NCBI GenBank assembly: GCA_947495575.1
Contig: CANLZL010000005.1
Location: 124,001 to 188,000 of the forward strand
Length of the DNA stretch: 64,000 bases
Direction of reading: 5' to 3'
DNA from: an uncultured Nioella sp.
GTDB lineage: Bacteria; Pseudomonadota; Alphaproteobacteria; Rhodobacterales; Rhodobacteraceae
A model generated the notes under the pieces. The model was given only the letters and a program-made list of their open reading frames with translations. It ran no database searches and was not told the DNA's origin. The stretch's first letter is position 1. Each line of letters opens with the position of its first letter. This document shows positions 27,246 to 36,648 of the stretch, in pieces. The position numbers and the translations under genes were made by a program.

Positions 27246-28601
27246 ATGGACACTCTTGCGCAACTTAGCCGGCTTGGCCTTTTTGAGGCCAAAGTGCCGC
27301 GCTACACCAGTTATCCGCCGGCTACGAAATTCTCAAATGACGTAAATGGCTCGATTTTTGGCGATTGGATCGGGTCGATTCGGCCCGGAACCAAGATCTC
27401 GCTCTATTTGCACGTGCCGTTCTGCCGCAGGCTGTGCTGGTTTTGCGCCTGCCGCACGCAAGGCGTGCGATCAGATGAGCCGGTTCAGGCATATATCGAA
27501 ACTCTGAAATCCGAGATTCGAATGGTAGCGGCGATGTTGCCAGATGATGTGGCAGTGTCCCGACTTCACTGGGGTGGCGGCACGCCTACCCTGCTTGGCC
27601 CCGATATGATCACCGATCTGGCCAAAACGATTTGGGAGGTGTTCCCACAGGCGGATCTACCTGAATTCTCCGTTGAGATTGATCCCAATGAGATCGACGA
27701 TGCCCGCCTTGATGCCCTCGTCGCGGCCGGGATGAATCGCGCTTCAATCGGCGTTCAGGATTTCGACCCTGAGATTCAAAAAATCATTGGCCGCATCCAA
27801 AGCTATGATGTCACCCGCGAAGCCGTCGACGGCCTGCGCGCACGTGGCATTCATTCGCTTAATGCCGATATTCTTTACGGCCTACCCGATCAGAATAAAG
27901 AGCGCATGGCGGAAAGCGTGCAAATGCTGATGTCGCTCTCGCCTGACCGGGTTGCTCTTTATGGCTATGCGCATGTCCCGTGGATGGCGCGCCGCCAAGC
28001 GATGATCCCGACCGAAACGTTGCCGACACCCCAGGAACGGCTCGAGCTATTTGATGCCGCCCGAAAGCTTTTTGTCTGGGATGGCTATCAGGAGATCGGC
28101 ATCGACCACTTTGCGCGGGAGGGTGATAGCCTGGCCAAAGCGGCAGCCACAGGTCACCTGCGGCGCAACTTCCAAGGCTATACCGATGATACATGCGAAG
28201 TGCTGATTGGCCTTGGCGCCTCTGCGATTTCAAAATTTCCACAAGGGTTCGCACAAAACGCTCCCGCGACCGCAGCCTATCAAAAGGCCATTCGCGCGGG
28301 TCAGCTTTCCACCAGCCGCGGCCACACCTTCAGAGGCGATGACAGCCTGCGCGCCCGTCTGATCGAAGCCCTGATGTGTGATTTTCGGATTGATCGGAAT
28401 GAGATTCAAGGCGGGTTCGGCCTTTCAGAAGCAGAACTTGATACGCTCTTCAAGGATGCTGCCGCAGAGTTCCCCAAAATGACCCGAATTTCGCCAGACG
28501 GGTTCGAAATCTTATCGGAGGCGCGCCCGCTGACGCGCATGATTGCCCGTAGTTTCGACGCTTATGAAATGAAGGCAGAGGGCCACAGCTCGGCTATCTG
28601 A
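27246..28601 (+). CDS. hemN: Oxygen-independent coproporphyrinogen III oxidase (radical SAM)
   Basis: This 451-residue radical SAM enzyme makes protoporphyrinogen IX without oxygen. The cluster motif is C-x3-C-x2-C in HVPFCRRLCWFCACRTQG near residues 57-74, and the SAM-binding GGGTP follows near residue 115. The N-terminal VPRYTSYPPATKF is diagnostic of true HemN rather than the HemW chaperone. It is next to fnrL and the perfect Fnr box, so low-oxygen induction is expected, complementing the aerobic HemF encoded upstream. Confidence 0.97.
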   Translation: MDTLAQLSRLGLFEAKVPRYTSYPPATKFSNDVNGSIFGDWIGSIRPGTKISLYLHVPFCRRLCWFCACRTQGVRSDEPVQAYIETLKSEIRMVAAMLPDDVAVSRLHWGGGTPTLLGPDMITDLAKTIWEVFPQADLPEFSVEIDPNEIDDARLDALVAAGMNRASIGVQDFDPEIQKIIGRIQSYDVTREAVDGLRARGIHSLNADILYGLPDQNKERMAESVQMLMSLSPDRVALYGYAHVPWMARRQAMIPTETLPTPQERLELFDAARKLFVWDGYQEIGIDHFAREGDSLAKAAATGHLRRNFQGYTDDTCEVLIGLGASAISKFPQGFAQNAPATAAYQKAIRAGQLSTSRGHTFRGDDSLRARLIEALMCDFRIDRNEIQGGFGLSEAELDTLFKDAAAEFPKMTRISPDGFEILSEARPLTRMIARSFDAYEMKAEGHSSAI

Positions 28602-28717
28602 CTCCCCTACCAACCCGTCCATGGCAATTGGACGATCGAGGCCATCGCGTCCCCGCAGGGGATGGGATGGTTGAGATCGGCCATCCCCCGAGGCGCTGAC
28701 ACCAGACAGCGCAATCG

Positions 28718-30316
28718 CTATTCGGCAACCAATTCCTCACCAAAGGCCGCAGCCATAAGCGTGCGAGTATACTCCGTTTGCGGATTGGAGAATATCTCGT
28801 CATTGGTTCCGGCCTCGACCACATCGCCTTGCTTCATCACGACAACTTTGTGGCTCAGAGCGCGAACAACCTTCAGGTCGTGGCTGATAAAGAGATAGGC
28901 CAGACTATGTTTGCGCTGCAATTCGCGCAGCAGGTCAACGATTTGAACCTGCACCGTCATATCCAACGCTGATGTCGGCTCATCCAGAATCAACAGTTTC
29001 GGGCGCAAGATCATCGCGCGGGCAATCGCGATCCGCTGGCGTTGTCCGCCGGAAAACTCATGCGGATAGCGATCCATCATATCCGGGGTCAGCCCAACTT
29101 CGATCAGGGTGTCCGCCACCAATTTGCGAGGATCGTGCCCGCCCGCCACTTCATGAACGCCCAGCCCTTCGGCGACGATCTGCCCAACCGTCATTCGCGG
29201 GCTGAGCGAGCCGAACGGGTCTTGGAAGACGATCTGCATATCCTTGCGCAGGGGCCGGATCCGCGCCTCGGTCCAGTCATGCAACTCTTGATTCTGAAAA
29301 ACGATCTGCCCCTCGGACGAGATCAGCCGCATGATTGCCAAGGCCAAGGTGGTTTTCCCAGAGCCGCTTTCTCCAACGATGCCAAGGGTTTCCCCCTGGC
29401 GCACATCTATAGTGGCCGAATTGACGGCTTTCACATGACCAACGGTCCGGCGCAGGAACCCGGCCTTGATCGGAAACCAGATTTTCAGGTCCTTGGTGTG
29501 GACCACTTCCTCGGCAAATGATGGTACCGCGTCCGGTCGCCCCGTCGGTTCGGCAGCCAGCAAGGTCTGGGTGTATGGGTGGCGCGGGTTGGCAAATATC
29601 TCAGCCGTCGGACCAGTCTCGACAATTTCACCATCTTTCATCACGCAGACCCGGTCGGCGATGCGCCGCACGATGCCCAGATCATGGGTGATGAACAACA
29701 GGCTCATCTGTTCCGAGCGCTTCAGTTCGGCCAAAAGCTCTAGGATCTGCGCCTGAATGGTCACATCCAGCGCCGTTGTCGGTTCATCCGCTACCAGCAA
29801 TTCTGGTCCATTGGCCAATGCCATCGCGATCATCACGCGCTGGCGCTGACCGCCCGACAACTGGTGCGGATAACTGTTTAACCGTGTTTCGGGATCACGG
29901 ATGCCAACCTTATGCAGCAATTCCAGGATCCGCTCTTTGGCGGCATCTCCGCGCAAACCCTGATGCAACAAAAGGCTTTCCGCCAGCTGTGTTTCCAAAG
30001 TGTGCAGCGGGTTCAGCGATGTCATCGGCTCCTGAAAGATAAAGGAGACGTCATTGCCACGCACGCGGCGCAGTTCCTTTTCCGGCGCACCGATCATCTC
30101 AGCGCCATCATAGGTGATCGACCCGCTAACCTCAGCGGTGCCCTCCAAAAGCGATACGGTCGACAAAGCGGTCACCGACTTGCCTGACCCGCTTTCGCCC
30201 ACCAACGCAACGGTCTCGCCCTTATTGACGTCAAAGCTGACCCCGCGCACCGCGCGGACCACATTCCCGTCCTGTGAGAAATTCACATTGAGATTGCGAA
30301 CTTGCAGAAGGCTCAT
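28718..30316 (-). CDS. yejF: Peptide ABC transporter, fused dual ATP-binding protein (YejF type)
   Basis: This 532-residue protein carries two complete nucleotide-binding domains. Walker A motifs are GESGSGKSV (near residue 39) and GESGSGKTT (near 319). Signatures are LSGGQRQRV and FSGGQRQRI, and Walker B regions are [12 protein letters not shown] and [12 protein letters not shown]. Each domain ends with an oligopeptide-transporter type C-terminal segment ([19 protein letters not shown]). It energises the YejB/YejE permeases. The start overlaps the yejE end by 4 bp. In the Yej family the cargo is peptides, including microcin C in enterics. Confidence 0.92.
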   Translation of the reverse strand: MSLLQVRNLNVNFSQDGNVVRAVRGVSFDVNKGETVALVGESGSGKSVTALSTVSLLEGTAEVSGSITYDGAEMIGAPEKELRRVRGNDVSFIFQEPMTSLNPLHTLETQLAESLLLHQGLRGDAAKERILELLHKVGIRDPETRLNSYPHQLSGGQRQRVMIAMALANGPELLVADEPTTALDVTIQAQILELLAELKRSEQMSLLFITHDLGIVRRIADRVCVMKDGEIVETGPTAEIFANPRHPYTQTLLAAEPTGRPDAVPSFAEEVVHTKDLKIWFPIKAGFLRRTVGHVKAVNSATIDVRQGETLGIVGESGSGKTTLALAIMRLISSEGQIVFQNQELHDWTEARIRPLRKDMQIVFQDPFGSLSPRMTVGQIVAEGLGVHEVAGGHDPRKLVADTLIEVGLTPDMMDRYPHEFSGGQRQRIAIARAMILRPKLLILDEPTSALDMTVQVQIVDLLRELQRKHSLAYLFISHDLKVVRALSHKVVVMKQGDVVEAGTNDEIFSNPQTEYTRTLMAAAFGEELVAE

Positions 30317-31434
30317 TTGAACGTCTTCCTAGGATCAAAGGCGTCACGCACACCTTCGAAAATGAACACCAAAAGCGACAACATGATCGCGAATGTGAAG
30401 AATGCGGTGAACCCCAACCACGGCGCGGTCAGATTGCGTTTCGCTTGCAAGGTCAGCTCTCCCAGTGACGGGGCCGCAGAGGGCAATCCGAAACCAAGAA
30501 AATCAAGACCAGCAAGGCCCGAGATCGTGCCCGTAATGATAAAGGGCAGCAGGGTCAGCGTGGCAACCATCGCGTTGGGCAAAACATGGCGATACATAAT
30601 CACCCGGTCGCTGATGCCAAGCGCCTTGGCCGCGCGGACATATTCAAAATTCCGGGCACGCAGAAATTCCGCGCGGACAACGCCGACCAGAGCCATCCAG
30701 CCAAAAATCGTCATCAAGATCACCAACAGCCAGAAACTTCGCTGGAAAATCGCAGCAACGATAATGATGATGTAGAGCGTCGGCACGCCGGACCATATCT
30801 CGATAAAGCGCTGAAAAATGAGATCGGTCAGCCCCCCGAAATAGCCCTGAATCGCGCCTGCAGCTATTCCGATTACCGAGGTCGCAAGCGTCACGATTAT
30901 GGTGAAAAGGATAGACAGTCGAAACCCATAAATGACACGAGCCGTCACATCGCGGGCGGTATCATCCGTGCCCAGCCAATGCTGTGCATCCGGGGCAGAT
31001 GGGGCTGAGCCTTCGATATTGCTGATGGTGTCATAGGAATATCGGATGGGTGGCCAAATCAGCCAACCTTGATGAAAATCCTCGATACTCTCTTCTAGCG
31101 AACCGTTGTGTGCTGCCTCGATCAATGTGTGAGGCTCATCCCAACATTCGCCGATTCCGCCCGTGATGATCAGGCATTGCATTTCGATGTCGCGATAAAC
31201 CGCCTCTGTTCCAAAATCCCCGCCAAACTCACGTTCCGGATAGAAATTGAAAATCGGCGTATAAATCTCACCCCGATAGTTGACGACAATCGGCCTGTCA
31301 TTGGCCAGGAACTCAGCAAAAAGCGACAGTCCAAAGATAAAGAGGAATATCCAAAGCGACCAGAAAGCTCGGCGGTTCGCAGTGAAATTGCGCCAACGGC
31401 GCTGGTTTAACGGGGAAAGGGTGATCAAGGCCAA
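30313..31434 (-). CDS. yejE: Peptide ABC transporter permease (YejE type)
   Basis: This 373-residue inner-membrane permease has the binding-protein-dependent transport domain in its C-terminal half, with the EAA-type motif RAAKALGISDRVIMYRHVLPN near residue 280. The N-terminal part has one membrane helix and a long periplasmic loop ending at WPPIRYSYDTISN and WLGTDDTARDV, both characteristic of YejE. That loop includes Cys87 and Cys97 in a stretch that seems absent from the enteric protein. It sits three bases after yejB. Confidence 0.92.
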   Translation of the reverse strand: MALITLSPLNQRRWRNFTANRRAFWSLWIFLFIFGLSLFAEFLANDRPIVVNYRGEIYTPIFNFYPEREFGGDFGTEAVYRDIEMQCLIITGGIGECWDEPHTLIEAAHNGSLEESIEDFHQGWLIWPPIRYSYDTISNIEGSAPSAPDAQHWLGTDDTARDVTARVIYGFRLSILFTIIVTLATSVIGIAAGAIQGYFGGLTDLIFQRFIEIWSGVPTLYIIIIVAAIFQRSFWLLVILMTIFGWMALVGVVRAEFLRARNFEYVRAAKALGISDRVIMYRHVLPNAMVATLTLLPFIITGTISGLAGLDFLGFGLPSAAPSLGELTLQAKRNLTAPWLGFTAFFTFAIMLSLLVFIFEGVRDAFDPRKTFK

Positions 31435-31437
31435 TTC

Positions 31438-32595
31438 TCACACCCTCCGCGCTTCAAAGTCGATCCGTGGATCAATCAAGACATACATGAGGTCGGAAAG
31501 CAGTCCGACCACCAGCCCGATCAAACCAAAGACAAAAAGCGTGCCAAAGATCACCGGATAGTCGCGTTGCAGCGCGGCCTCATAGCCCATGCGCCCCAAC
31601 CCATCGAGCGAGAAGATCGTCTCGATGATCACACTGCTGCCGAAAAACACGGACAGGAACAGCGCCGGAAACCCAGCAACAACGATCAACATCGCATTAC
31701 GGAAGACATGGCCATAGAGGACCGATCGTTCCTCTAGACCCTTGGCTTTGGCTGTCATCACATACTGCTTCTTGATTTCGTCGAGAAAGCTGTTCTTGGT
31801 CAGCAGTGTCAGCGTCGCGAACCCCCCAATAGAGCCTGCGACGACCGGTAATGTGATGTGCCAGATGTAATCGATAATTTGCTGAAAGGTGTTCATGTCC
31901 TCGAACCCGTCCGAGGTCAGTCCGCGCAGAGGGAAGATCTGCCAATACCGGCCACCAGCAAATAGAACCAAGAGCATAATCGCAAAAAGGAAACCCGGGA
32001 TCGCATAACCGACGATGATCAACCCGGACGTCCAGGTGTCAAACCGGCTGCCATCTTTCACAGCTTTGCGAATGCCCAAAGGGATCGAAACGATATATGC
32101 CAACAGGGTCGACCACAGGCCAAGAGTGATCGAAACGGGCAGTTTTTCGATCACCATGTCAACAACCGTAGTTGACCTGAAATAGCTCTCACCGAAATCA
32201 AAGCGCACATAGTCCCACATCATCAGCAGGAACCGCTCCCATCCGGGGATCGGTTCGGCCACGCATTCGTCAAACTCCAGGTCAGGTTCGCCTTCGAACC
32301 CATCCGCGCAGACTATTCTGGAAAAGTGGAACTCTACTTCAAGTTCAGCAATGAAGTCAGCGGGCAGGCCACGTGCGCCAGCGTAGACATCGCCGGCTAT
32401 TTCGTCATTGGCCCCGGCATTTTCCGATCCGCCGCCCGCAATCCCCGCAAATACATCACCCTCGCCCTCCAGCTCGGCCATGATCTGGTCAATCGGACCG
32501 CCGGGAACAAACTGGGTTAGGGCAAAGTTGATGACCATGATCCCAAGTAGCGTGGGGATCATCAGCAAGAGCCGTCTTAGAATATATGCGCCCAT
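31438..32595 (-). CDS. yejB: Peptide ABC transporter permease (YejB type)
   Basis: This 385-residue permease begins MGAYILRRLLLMIPTL, the classical DppB-type start, with PGGPIDQ in the first loop. The large periplasmic loop contains a Gly/Ala/Glu-rich segment (residues 43-77) and then GARGLPADFIAELE. A further segment with Cys96 and Cys111 precedes MMWDYVRFDFGESYFRS. The cytoplasmic coupling motif is AKGLEERSVLYGHVFRNAM near residue 300. It pairs with YejE to form the transmembrane channel. It starts six bases after the yejA stop. Confidence 0.92.
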   Translation of the reverse strand: MGAYILRRLLLMIPTLLGIMVINFALTQFVPGGPIDQIMAELEGEGDVFAGIAGGGSENAGANDEIAGDVYAGARGLPADFIAELEVEFHFSRIVCADGFEGEPDLEFDECVAEPIPGWERFLLMMWDYVRFDFGESYFRSTTVVDMVIEKLPVSITLGLWSTLLAYIVSIPLGIRKAVKDGSRFDTWTSGLIIVGYAIPGFLFAIMLLVLFAGGRYWQIFPLRGLTSDGFEDMNTFQQIIDYIWHITLPVVAGSIGGFATLTLLTKNSFLDEIKKQYVMTAKAKGLEERSVLYGHVFRNAMLIVVAGFPALFLSVFFGSSVIIETIFSLDGLGRMGYEAALQRDYPVIFGTLFVFGLIGLVVGLLSDLMYVLIDPRIDFEARRV

Positions 32596-32601
32596 GGTGG
32601 T

Positions 32602-34491
32602 TTAGAGCGCTCCTGAAGCGCGCAACTCGGCTTCGGCCTCGGCATCAATCCACCACAGATCAATAAGACCAAGCGCAAAGGGCGGCAGGTTTTCAGGATA
32701 TCGGTACATGTCGTAATAAGCGACCCAATGGCTGTTGTTGAACCATTGCGGTACACGAAAGCGTTCCCAGCGTAGCACTCGGTCCAGCGCACGCACCGCG
32801 ACATTCAACTCTTCCTGGGTCTCGGAATTGATCACCGCTTCAAGCAGCACATCAATTGCGGGGTTGGACACACCGGCAGGGTTAAAGAGCGAATCCGCGC
32901 CTTGCTGAGAATGGAAGTACTGACGCAAGCCTGATCCAGGCTCATATCCAAGTGGGAAATGGTCTGTAATCATGTCGAAATCGAAATTGCGTTCGCGTTC
33001 GGTATATTGCGCGCTGTCGATCCGGTTCAGCCGAGCGTCGACACCGACGGCGCGCAGGTTCTCGACATAGGGGTTGATGATCCTGTCAAAAAGCGGGTTC
33101 TGGCTTAGGATTTCCAACTCAAGCGTGTCACCTGGGTCGTTGCGCAACATACCATCATCGCCCGGCACCCAACCGGCCTCTTCAAACAAGGCCAGCGCCC
33201 GGCGGGCCTGCCGTCTGTCGAGGGCCCGGTCAGGGTTGGATTGCGGATAGGCAAAGGCAGGTTCGGTAAAGACCTCTTCGGTCAGTTGATCCCGCAGCGG
33301 CTCCAACAGGGCCAATTCGGCCCCTTCCGGCAGTCCGCTCGCCTCTAGGTAATCGACATTTTCCCAGAAGCTATCGATGGGGCTATACAGCCCGTAGAAA
33401 AGCGTTCGGTTGGTCCATTCGAAATTGAACATCATTCCCAAGGCTTCGCGCACGCGCGGGTCCTGCAATTGCGGACGGCGGGTGTTGATCACAAAGCTTT
33501 GACCGGGGGCAATGGTCCCATCCGGCAGTGTAGCCCTGACAATGGTTCCATTTTCAACAGCAGGGAAGTCATAGCCCGTCGCCCATTGAGCCGAGCTGCT
33601 TTCCTGACGCAGCGTGTAGTTTCCGGCCGAAAACCCTTCGAACGCGGCAGCGCCATCGGCGTAATACTCAATTCGAATGGTTTCGTAATTGTAGCGCCCA
33701 ACATTGAGCGGCAGGTCATTGCCCCACCAATCGTCATCCCGGCGATAGACAATACGCTGGCCGGGTTCGACCGAATCGACAACATAAGGCCCCGACCCCA
33801 TCAAAGGCTCTAGGCGCATCTCATCGAAATCGAGGCCAGATGCCTCGTGGCTTGCACGCGAAAAAACAGGCAGACCGCCTGCAGACTCTATCCGCCCACG
33901 TTCTGGCGCGTCCGGGTTGAAATCAAACCGGATCTGACGATCGTCTAGCACTTCGGCACCAGCAATGGTCAGACCGATATTGGCCTGGAACGATGCTAGA
34001 CCCTCATCCCTCAGAATTTCATAGCTGAAAAGCGCGTCGTCGGCTGTCACAGGCGATCCATCAGAAAATCGCGCGCCCTCCCGGATAGTGAAAATCACAT
34101 AAGACCGATCTTCTGGAAAAGCCATGGATTCGCAGAGCAGACAATAGGAAGCGCCAATTTCGTCAGATGTGCCTTCCAACATCGATTCAAAGAAAATCGT
34201 CGCCAAAATCGCCGAACGTCCCTCTCGGGTGTAAGGGTGCACCGAGTCAAAACCGCCCGATGACCATGCAAGCGAGAACTCTCCTCCACGTGGCGCATCG
34301 GGGTTCACATAGTTCAGATGTTCGAAATCAGGGCCGTAATTCAATTCGCCAAAGGTCGATATCCCGTGGGTCGTCGTCAGGTCTTCATGTCCGTCAGCGC
34401 GGGCATATCCACCCCAGGCGGTTGCGGCAATCAAAGGCAGCGCCATCCACATGCGCAGTTTCGGTCGGGTCACGGCTACGGTTCGGCTCAT
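32602..34491 (-). CDS. yejA: Extracellular solute-binding protein, family 5 (YejA type)
   Basis: This 629-residue periplasmic peptide-binding protein has an N-terminal signal peptide (MSRTVAVTRPKLRMWMALP, cleaved near YARA-DG, residue 32). SBP_bac_5 features are FGELNYGPDFEHLNYVNPDAP near residue 46, VHPYTREGRSA, and WTNRTLFYGLYSPIDSF near 375, typical of YejA rather than OppA. It delivers peptide cargo to YejBE. It is the first gene of the four-gene yejABEF operon; no promoter or attenuator was identified. Confidence 0.92.
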   Translation of the reverse strand: MSRTVAVTRPKLRMWMALPLIAATAWGGYARADGHEDLTTTHGISTFGELNYGPDFEHLNYVNPDAPRGGEFSLAWSSGGFDSVHPYTREGRSAILATIFFESMLEGTSDEIGASYCLLCESMAFPEDRSYVIFTIREGARFSDGSPVTADDALFSYEILRDEGLASFQANIGLTIAGAEVLDDRQIRFDFNPDAPERGRIESAGGLPVFSRASHEASGLDFDEMRLEPLMGSGPYVVDSVEPGQRIVYRRDDDWWGNDLPLNVGRYNYETIRIEYYADGAAAFEGFSAGNYTLRQESSSAQWATGYDFPAVENGTIVRATLPDGTIAPGQSFVINTRRPQLQDPRVREALGMMFNFEWTNRTLFYGLYSPIDSFWENVDYLEASGLPEGAELALLEPLRDQLTEEVFTEPAFAYPQSNPDRALDRRQARRALALFEEAGWVPGDDGMLRNDPGDTLELEILSQNPLFDRIINPYVENLRAVGVDARLNRIDSAQYTERERNFDFDMITDHFPLGYEPGSGLRQYFHSQQGADSLFNPAGVSNPAIDVLLEAVINSETQEELNVAVRALDRVLRWERFRVPQWFNNSHWVAYYDMYRYPENLPPFALGLIDLWWIDAEAEAELRASGAL

Positions 34492-34600
34492 CTAGGTCTC
34501 CCCTACGGACAATGTCGTCCCATTATTATGGGTTGTTCTACCGTAAGGACCAGAGCCACTGACGTTCAAGTTGAGAAATCGTGATCAGGGGCCTGAAAAC

Positions 34601-34628
34601 GAAAAAGGCCGCCCCAATGGACGGCCTC
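34601..34628 (-). terminator. Terminator of the cytochrome c gene
   Basis: The stem AGGCCG/CGGCCT (34606-34611 with 34622-34627) is followed by TTTTTCG when read on the minus strand. It lies 24 bp after the cytochrome stop codon. Confidence 0.85.
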
Positions 34629-34651
34629 ATCGAATTTGGGTGCGCTAGCGC

Positions 34652-35176
34652 TTATTCGGACAGCGTCTGCAAATAGGCAACAACTGCGGCGCGGTCTTCT
34701 ACGTCGCGAATACCGTTGTAGCCCATCGACGTACCTTGGATGTTCGCGCGCGGGTTCTCAAGGAACTCGTTCAACGCTTCTGGTGTCCAGGCACCTTCCA
34801 CTGCAGCCATCGCATCGGAATAGCCAAAGCTGTCACGGCCAGCAATATCGCGGCCAACAACGCCGTAAAGGCTGGGCCCTGCGGAACCGTCTGCCGCCGG
34901 ATCAACCGAGTGGCAGCCAAGGCAAGCGCGGAACAGGCGGCCTGCATCATCCGGGTTCGCCGCAGCGAGGTATTCAGAGAAGGGAACCTCCTCTACTTCT
35001 TCGCCACCGTGATCATCTTCACCGGTATCAATTACGTAGCCGGCAACATGGTGGTCGCCATGTCCGCCGCCTCCGACAGAGAAAAGGCCGCTGGCTACCC
35101 AACCGCCCAGAAGCAAGATCAGCAGAGCCGCGCAGAGGCCGCCGACAGCTTTCGTAAGGGTCATCGTGTCAAACAT
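34652..35176 (-). CDS. cycM: Membrane-anchored cytochrome c (CycM/c552 type)
   Basis: This 174-residue cytochrome starts at ATG 35176. A single N-terminal helix (VGGLCAALLILLLGGWVASGLF, residues 10-31) anchors it, followed by a His/Gly/Glu-rich linker and a class I cytochrome c domain with haem motif CLGCHSVDP near residue 99 and a likely distal Met in GTSMGYNGI. The start MFDTMTLTKA resembles Paracoccus CycM (recalled family knowledge), which links the bc1 complex to aa3 or cbb3 oxidases. It is divergent from pheA. Confidence 0.9.
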   Translation of the reverse strand: MFDTMTLTKAVGGLCAALLILLLGGWVASGLFSVGGGGHGDHHVAGYVIDTGEDDHGGEEVEEVPFSEYLAAANPDDAGRLFRACLGCHSVDPAADGSAGPSLYGVVGRDIAGRDSFGYSDAMAAVEGAWTPEALNEFLENPRANIQGTSMGYNGIRDVEDRAAVVAYLQTLSE

Positions 35177-35287
35177 GGTAATCCCATCCACATTTCGCGT
35201 TGGCGCGTTACTAGCGACTTTCCTGTATGGCGCGCAAGGTGTAGTCAGCGCGACAGAACGCCCTTCTTGAGGAAAAATGAGGTTCCC

Positions 35288-36118
35288 ATGGCCGCACGCA
35301 TCGCATTTCAAGGCGAACTTGGTGCTTATTCGCATCAGGCATGCCACGACGCCCGCCCGGAAATGGAGGCTTTGCCCTGCCGAACCTTCGAAGACGTGAT
35401 CGAAGCGGTTCAAACTGGCAAGGCTGATTTGGCGATGCTGCCCGTCGAAAACACGACCTATGGGCGAGTGGCCGATATTCACCGGCTTTTACCCGAATCC
35501 GGTTTGTCGATTATCGATGAGGCTTTCGTTCGCGTGCATATCAATCTGCTTGGGGTTCCCGGCGCCACTATCGCAGATGTGAAAGAGGCCTATTCGCATC
35601 TGGTCTTGCTGCCGCAATGCACGTCTTTCCTTCAGGAAAACGGTATTCGTGGTCGCGTCAGCCCCGATAATGCCCGAGCCGCCCGCGAAGTGGCCGAAGC
35701 TGGGGACAAATCTGTTGCTGCCCTGGCCTCGGAGCTAGCGGGTGAGATCTATGGCTTGGACCTGCTTGCACGTCATATCGAAGATCATGACCACAACACG
35801 ACACGTTTTCTGATCATGTCACGTGACCATGACATGTCGCGCCGCGCCGAACACATGATGACGACCTTCGTCTTTCAGGTTCGCAACATACCGGCCGCGC
35901 TTTACAAGGCGATGGGCGGGTTCGCGACCAACGGTGTAAACATGACCAAACTGGAAAGTTACATGGTTGGCGGAAGCTTCACCGCAACACAGTTCTATGC
36001 CGATATCGAGGGTCACCCAGACGATCGCAATGTCCAGCTTGCCCTGGAAGAGCTGGATTACTTCACGGATATGCTAAACATTCTGGGCACCTATCCCGCA
36101 GATCACTTGCGGGATTGA
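35288..36118 (+). CDS. pheA: Prephenate dehydratase
   Basis: This 276-residue single-function enzyme converts prephenate to phenylpyruvate in phenylalanine synthesis. It starts at ATG 35288, as the frame upstream lies antisense to cycM. The PDT domain shows FQGELGAYSHQA at the N-terminus, MLPVENTTYGRV near residue 58 and the catalytic TTRF near 175. A C-terminal ACT domain (about residues 195-276, with KLESYMVGG) gives feedback sensing of phenylalanine. No chorismate mutase domain is fused. Confidence 0.95.
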   Translation: MAARIAFQGELGAYSHQACHDARPEMEALPCRTFEDVIEAVQTGKADLAMLPVENTTYGRVADIHRLLPESGLSIIDEAFVRVHINLLGVPGATIADVKEAYSHLVLLPQCTSFLQENGIRGRVSPDNARAAREVAEAGDKSVAALASELAGEIYGLDLLARHIEDHDHNTTRFLIMSRDHDMSRRAEHMMTTFVFQVRNIPAALYKAMGGFATNGVNMTKLESYMVGGSFTATQFYADIEGHPDDRNVQLALEELDYFTDMLNILGTYPADHLRD

Positions 36119-36131
36119 TGCAGAGTCTGGG

Positions 36132-36602
36132 TTAGCCGCGCGACCGGCGGTATTCATCCTCGAATTCGCTTCCCAATGCGACGACTTTCGAGGCAATTCG
36201 CGCTTCGAGTTGTTTACGGCCAAGTTTTAGGGATTGCACGATCAACCGAGCTGCCAATGTATTAGCTTTCAGCTTTGCCAGCACTGTCAACTTGGTCAAT
36301 TCCGGCGCGATTTCCTCGAAACGAAAATCGATCGTTGCACTCATCCCACCGACAGTTGCCTGCATTTGGGCGAAATCACTGGGGTCGTACTCGGTTACAG
36401 TTGATTCCACCCCTCGGGTGGTCCCACGGATGGGTACAGTCCCACGCCAGGTCACCCCTTTTGCGATTTCAGTAAACCCGTCAACGCGTCGTAAATCTGC
36501 GCCGTAATTTTTTGCCGTCGGCTCGTACCGGAAAAAGTTCGTGAATCGCGCAAAGGCGAAGTCTTTGGGCGCGTGAATCTCATCTTCTGCCTTAAATTCC
36601 AT
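36132..36602 (-). CDS. SRPBCC family protein
   Basis: This 156-residue protein has the START/Bet v1-like fold pattern: an N-terminal beta strand MEFKAEDEIHAPKDFAF, a helix with FFRYEP, then repeated beta strands and a long C-terminal helix (LIVQSLKLGRKQLEARIASK). SRPBCC domains hold hydrophobic ligands or act in polyketide or lipid handling; nothing here specifies the ligand. It is convergent with pheA and stands upstream of nothing on its strand. Confidence 0.7.
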   Translation of the reverse strand: MEFKAEDEIHAPKDFAFARFTNFFRYEPTAKNYGADLRRVDGFTEIAKGVTWRGTVPIRGTTRGVESTVTEYDPSDFAQMQATVGGMSATIDFRFEEIAPELTKLTVLAKLKANTLAARLIVQSLKLGRKQLEARIASKVVALGSEFEDEYRRSRG

Positions 36603-36648
36603 ACCGCTTGTCTCGTCTTTAAATTTGGTTACGCCTCGTGGGTTTACG

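Noticed and set aside
28602-28717. Extension of the ABC ATPase frame or small gene after hemN
   Set aside because: The open frame at 28594-28824 on the minus strand overlaps the end of yejF in another frame and has no ribosome site or family.
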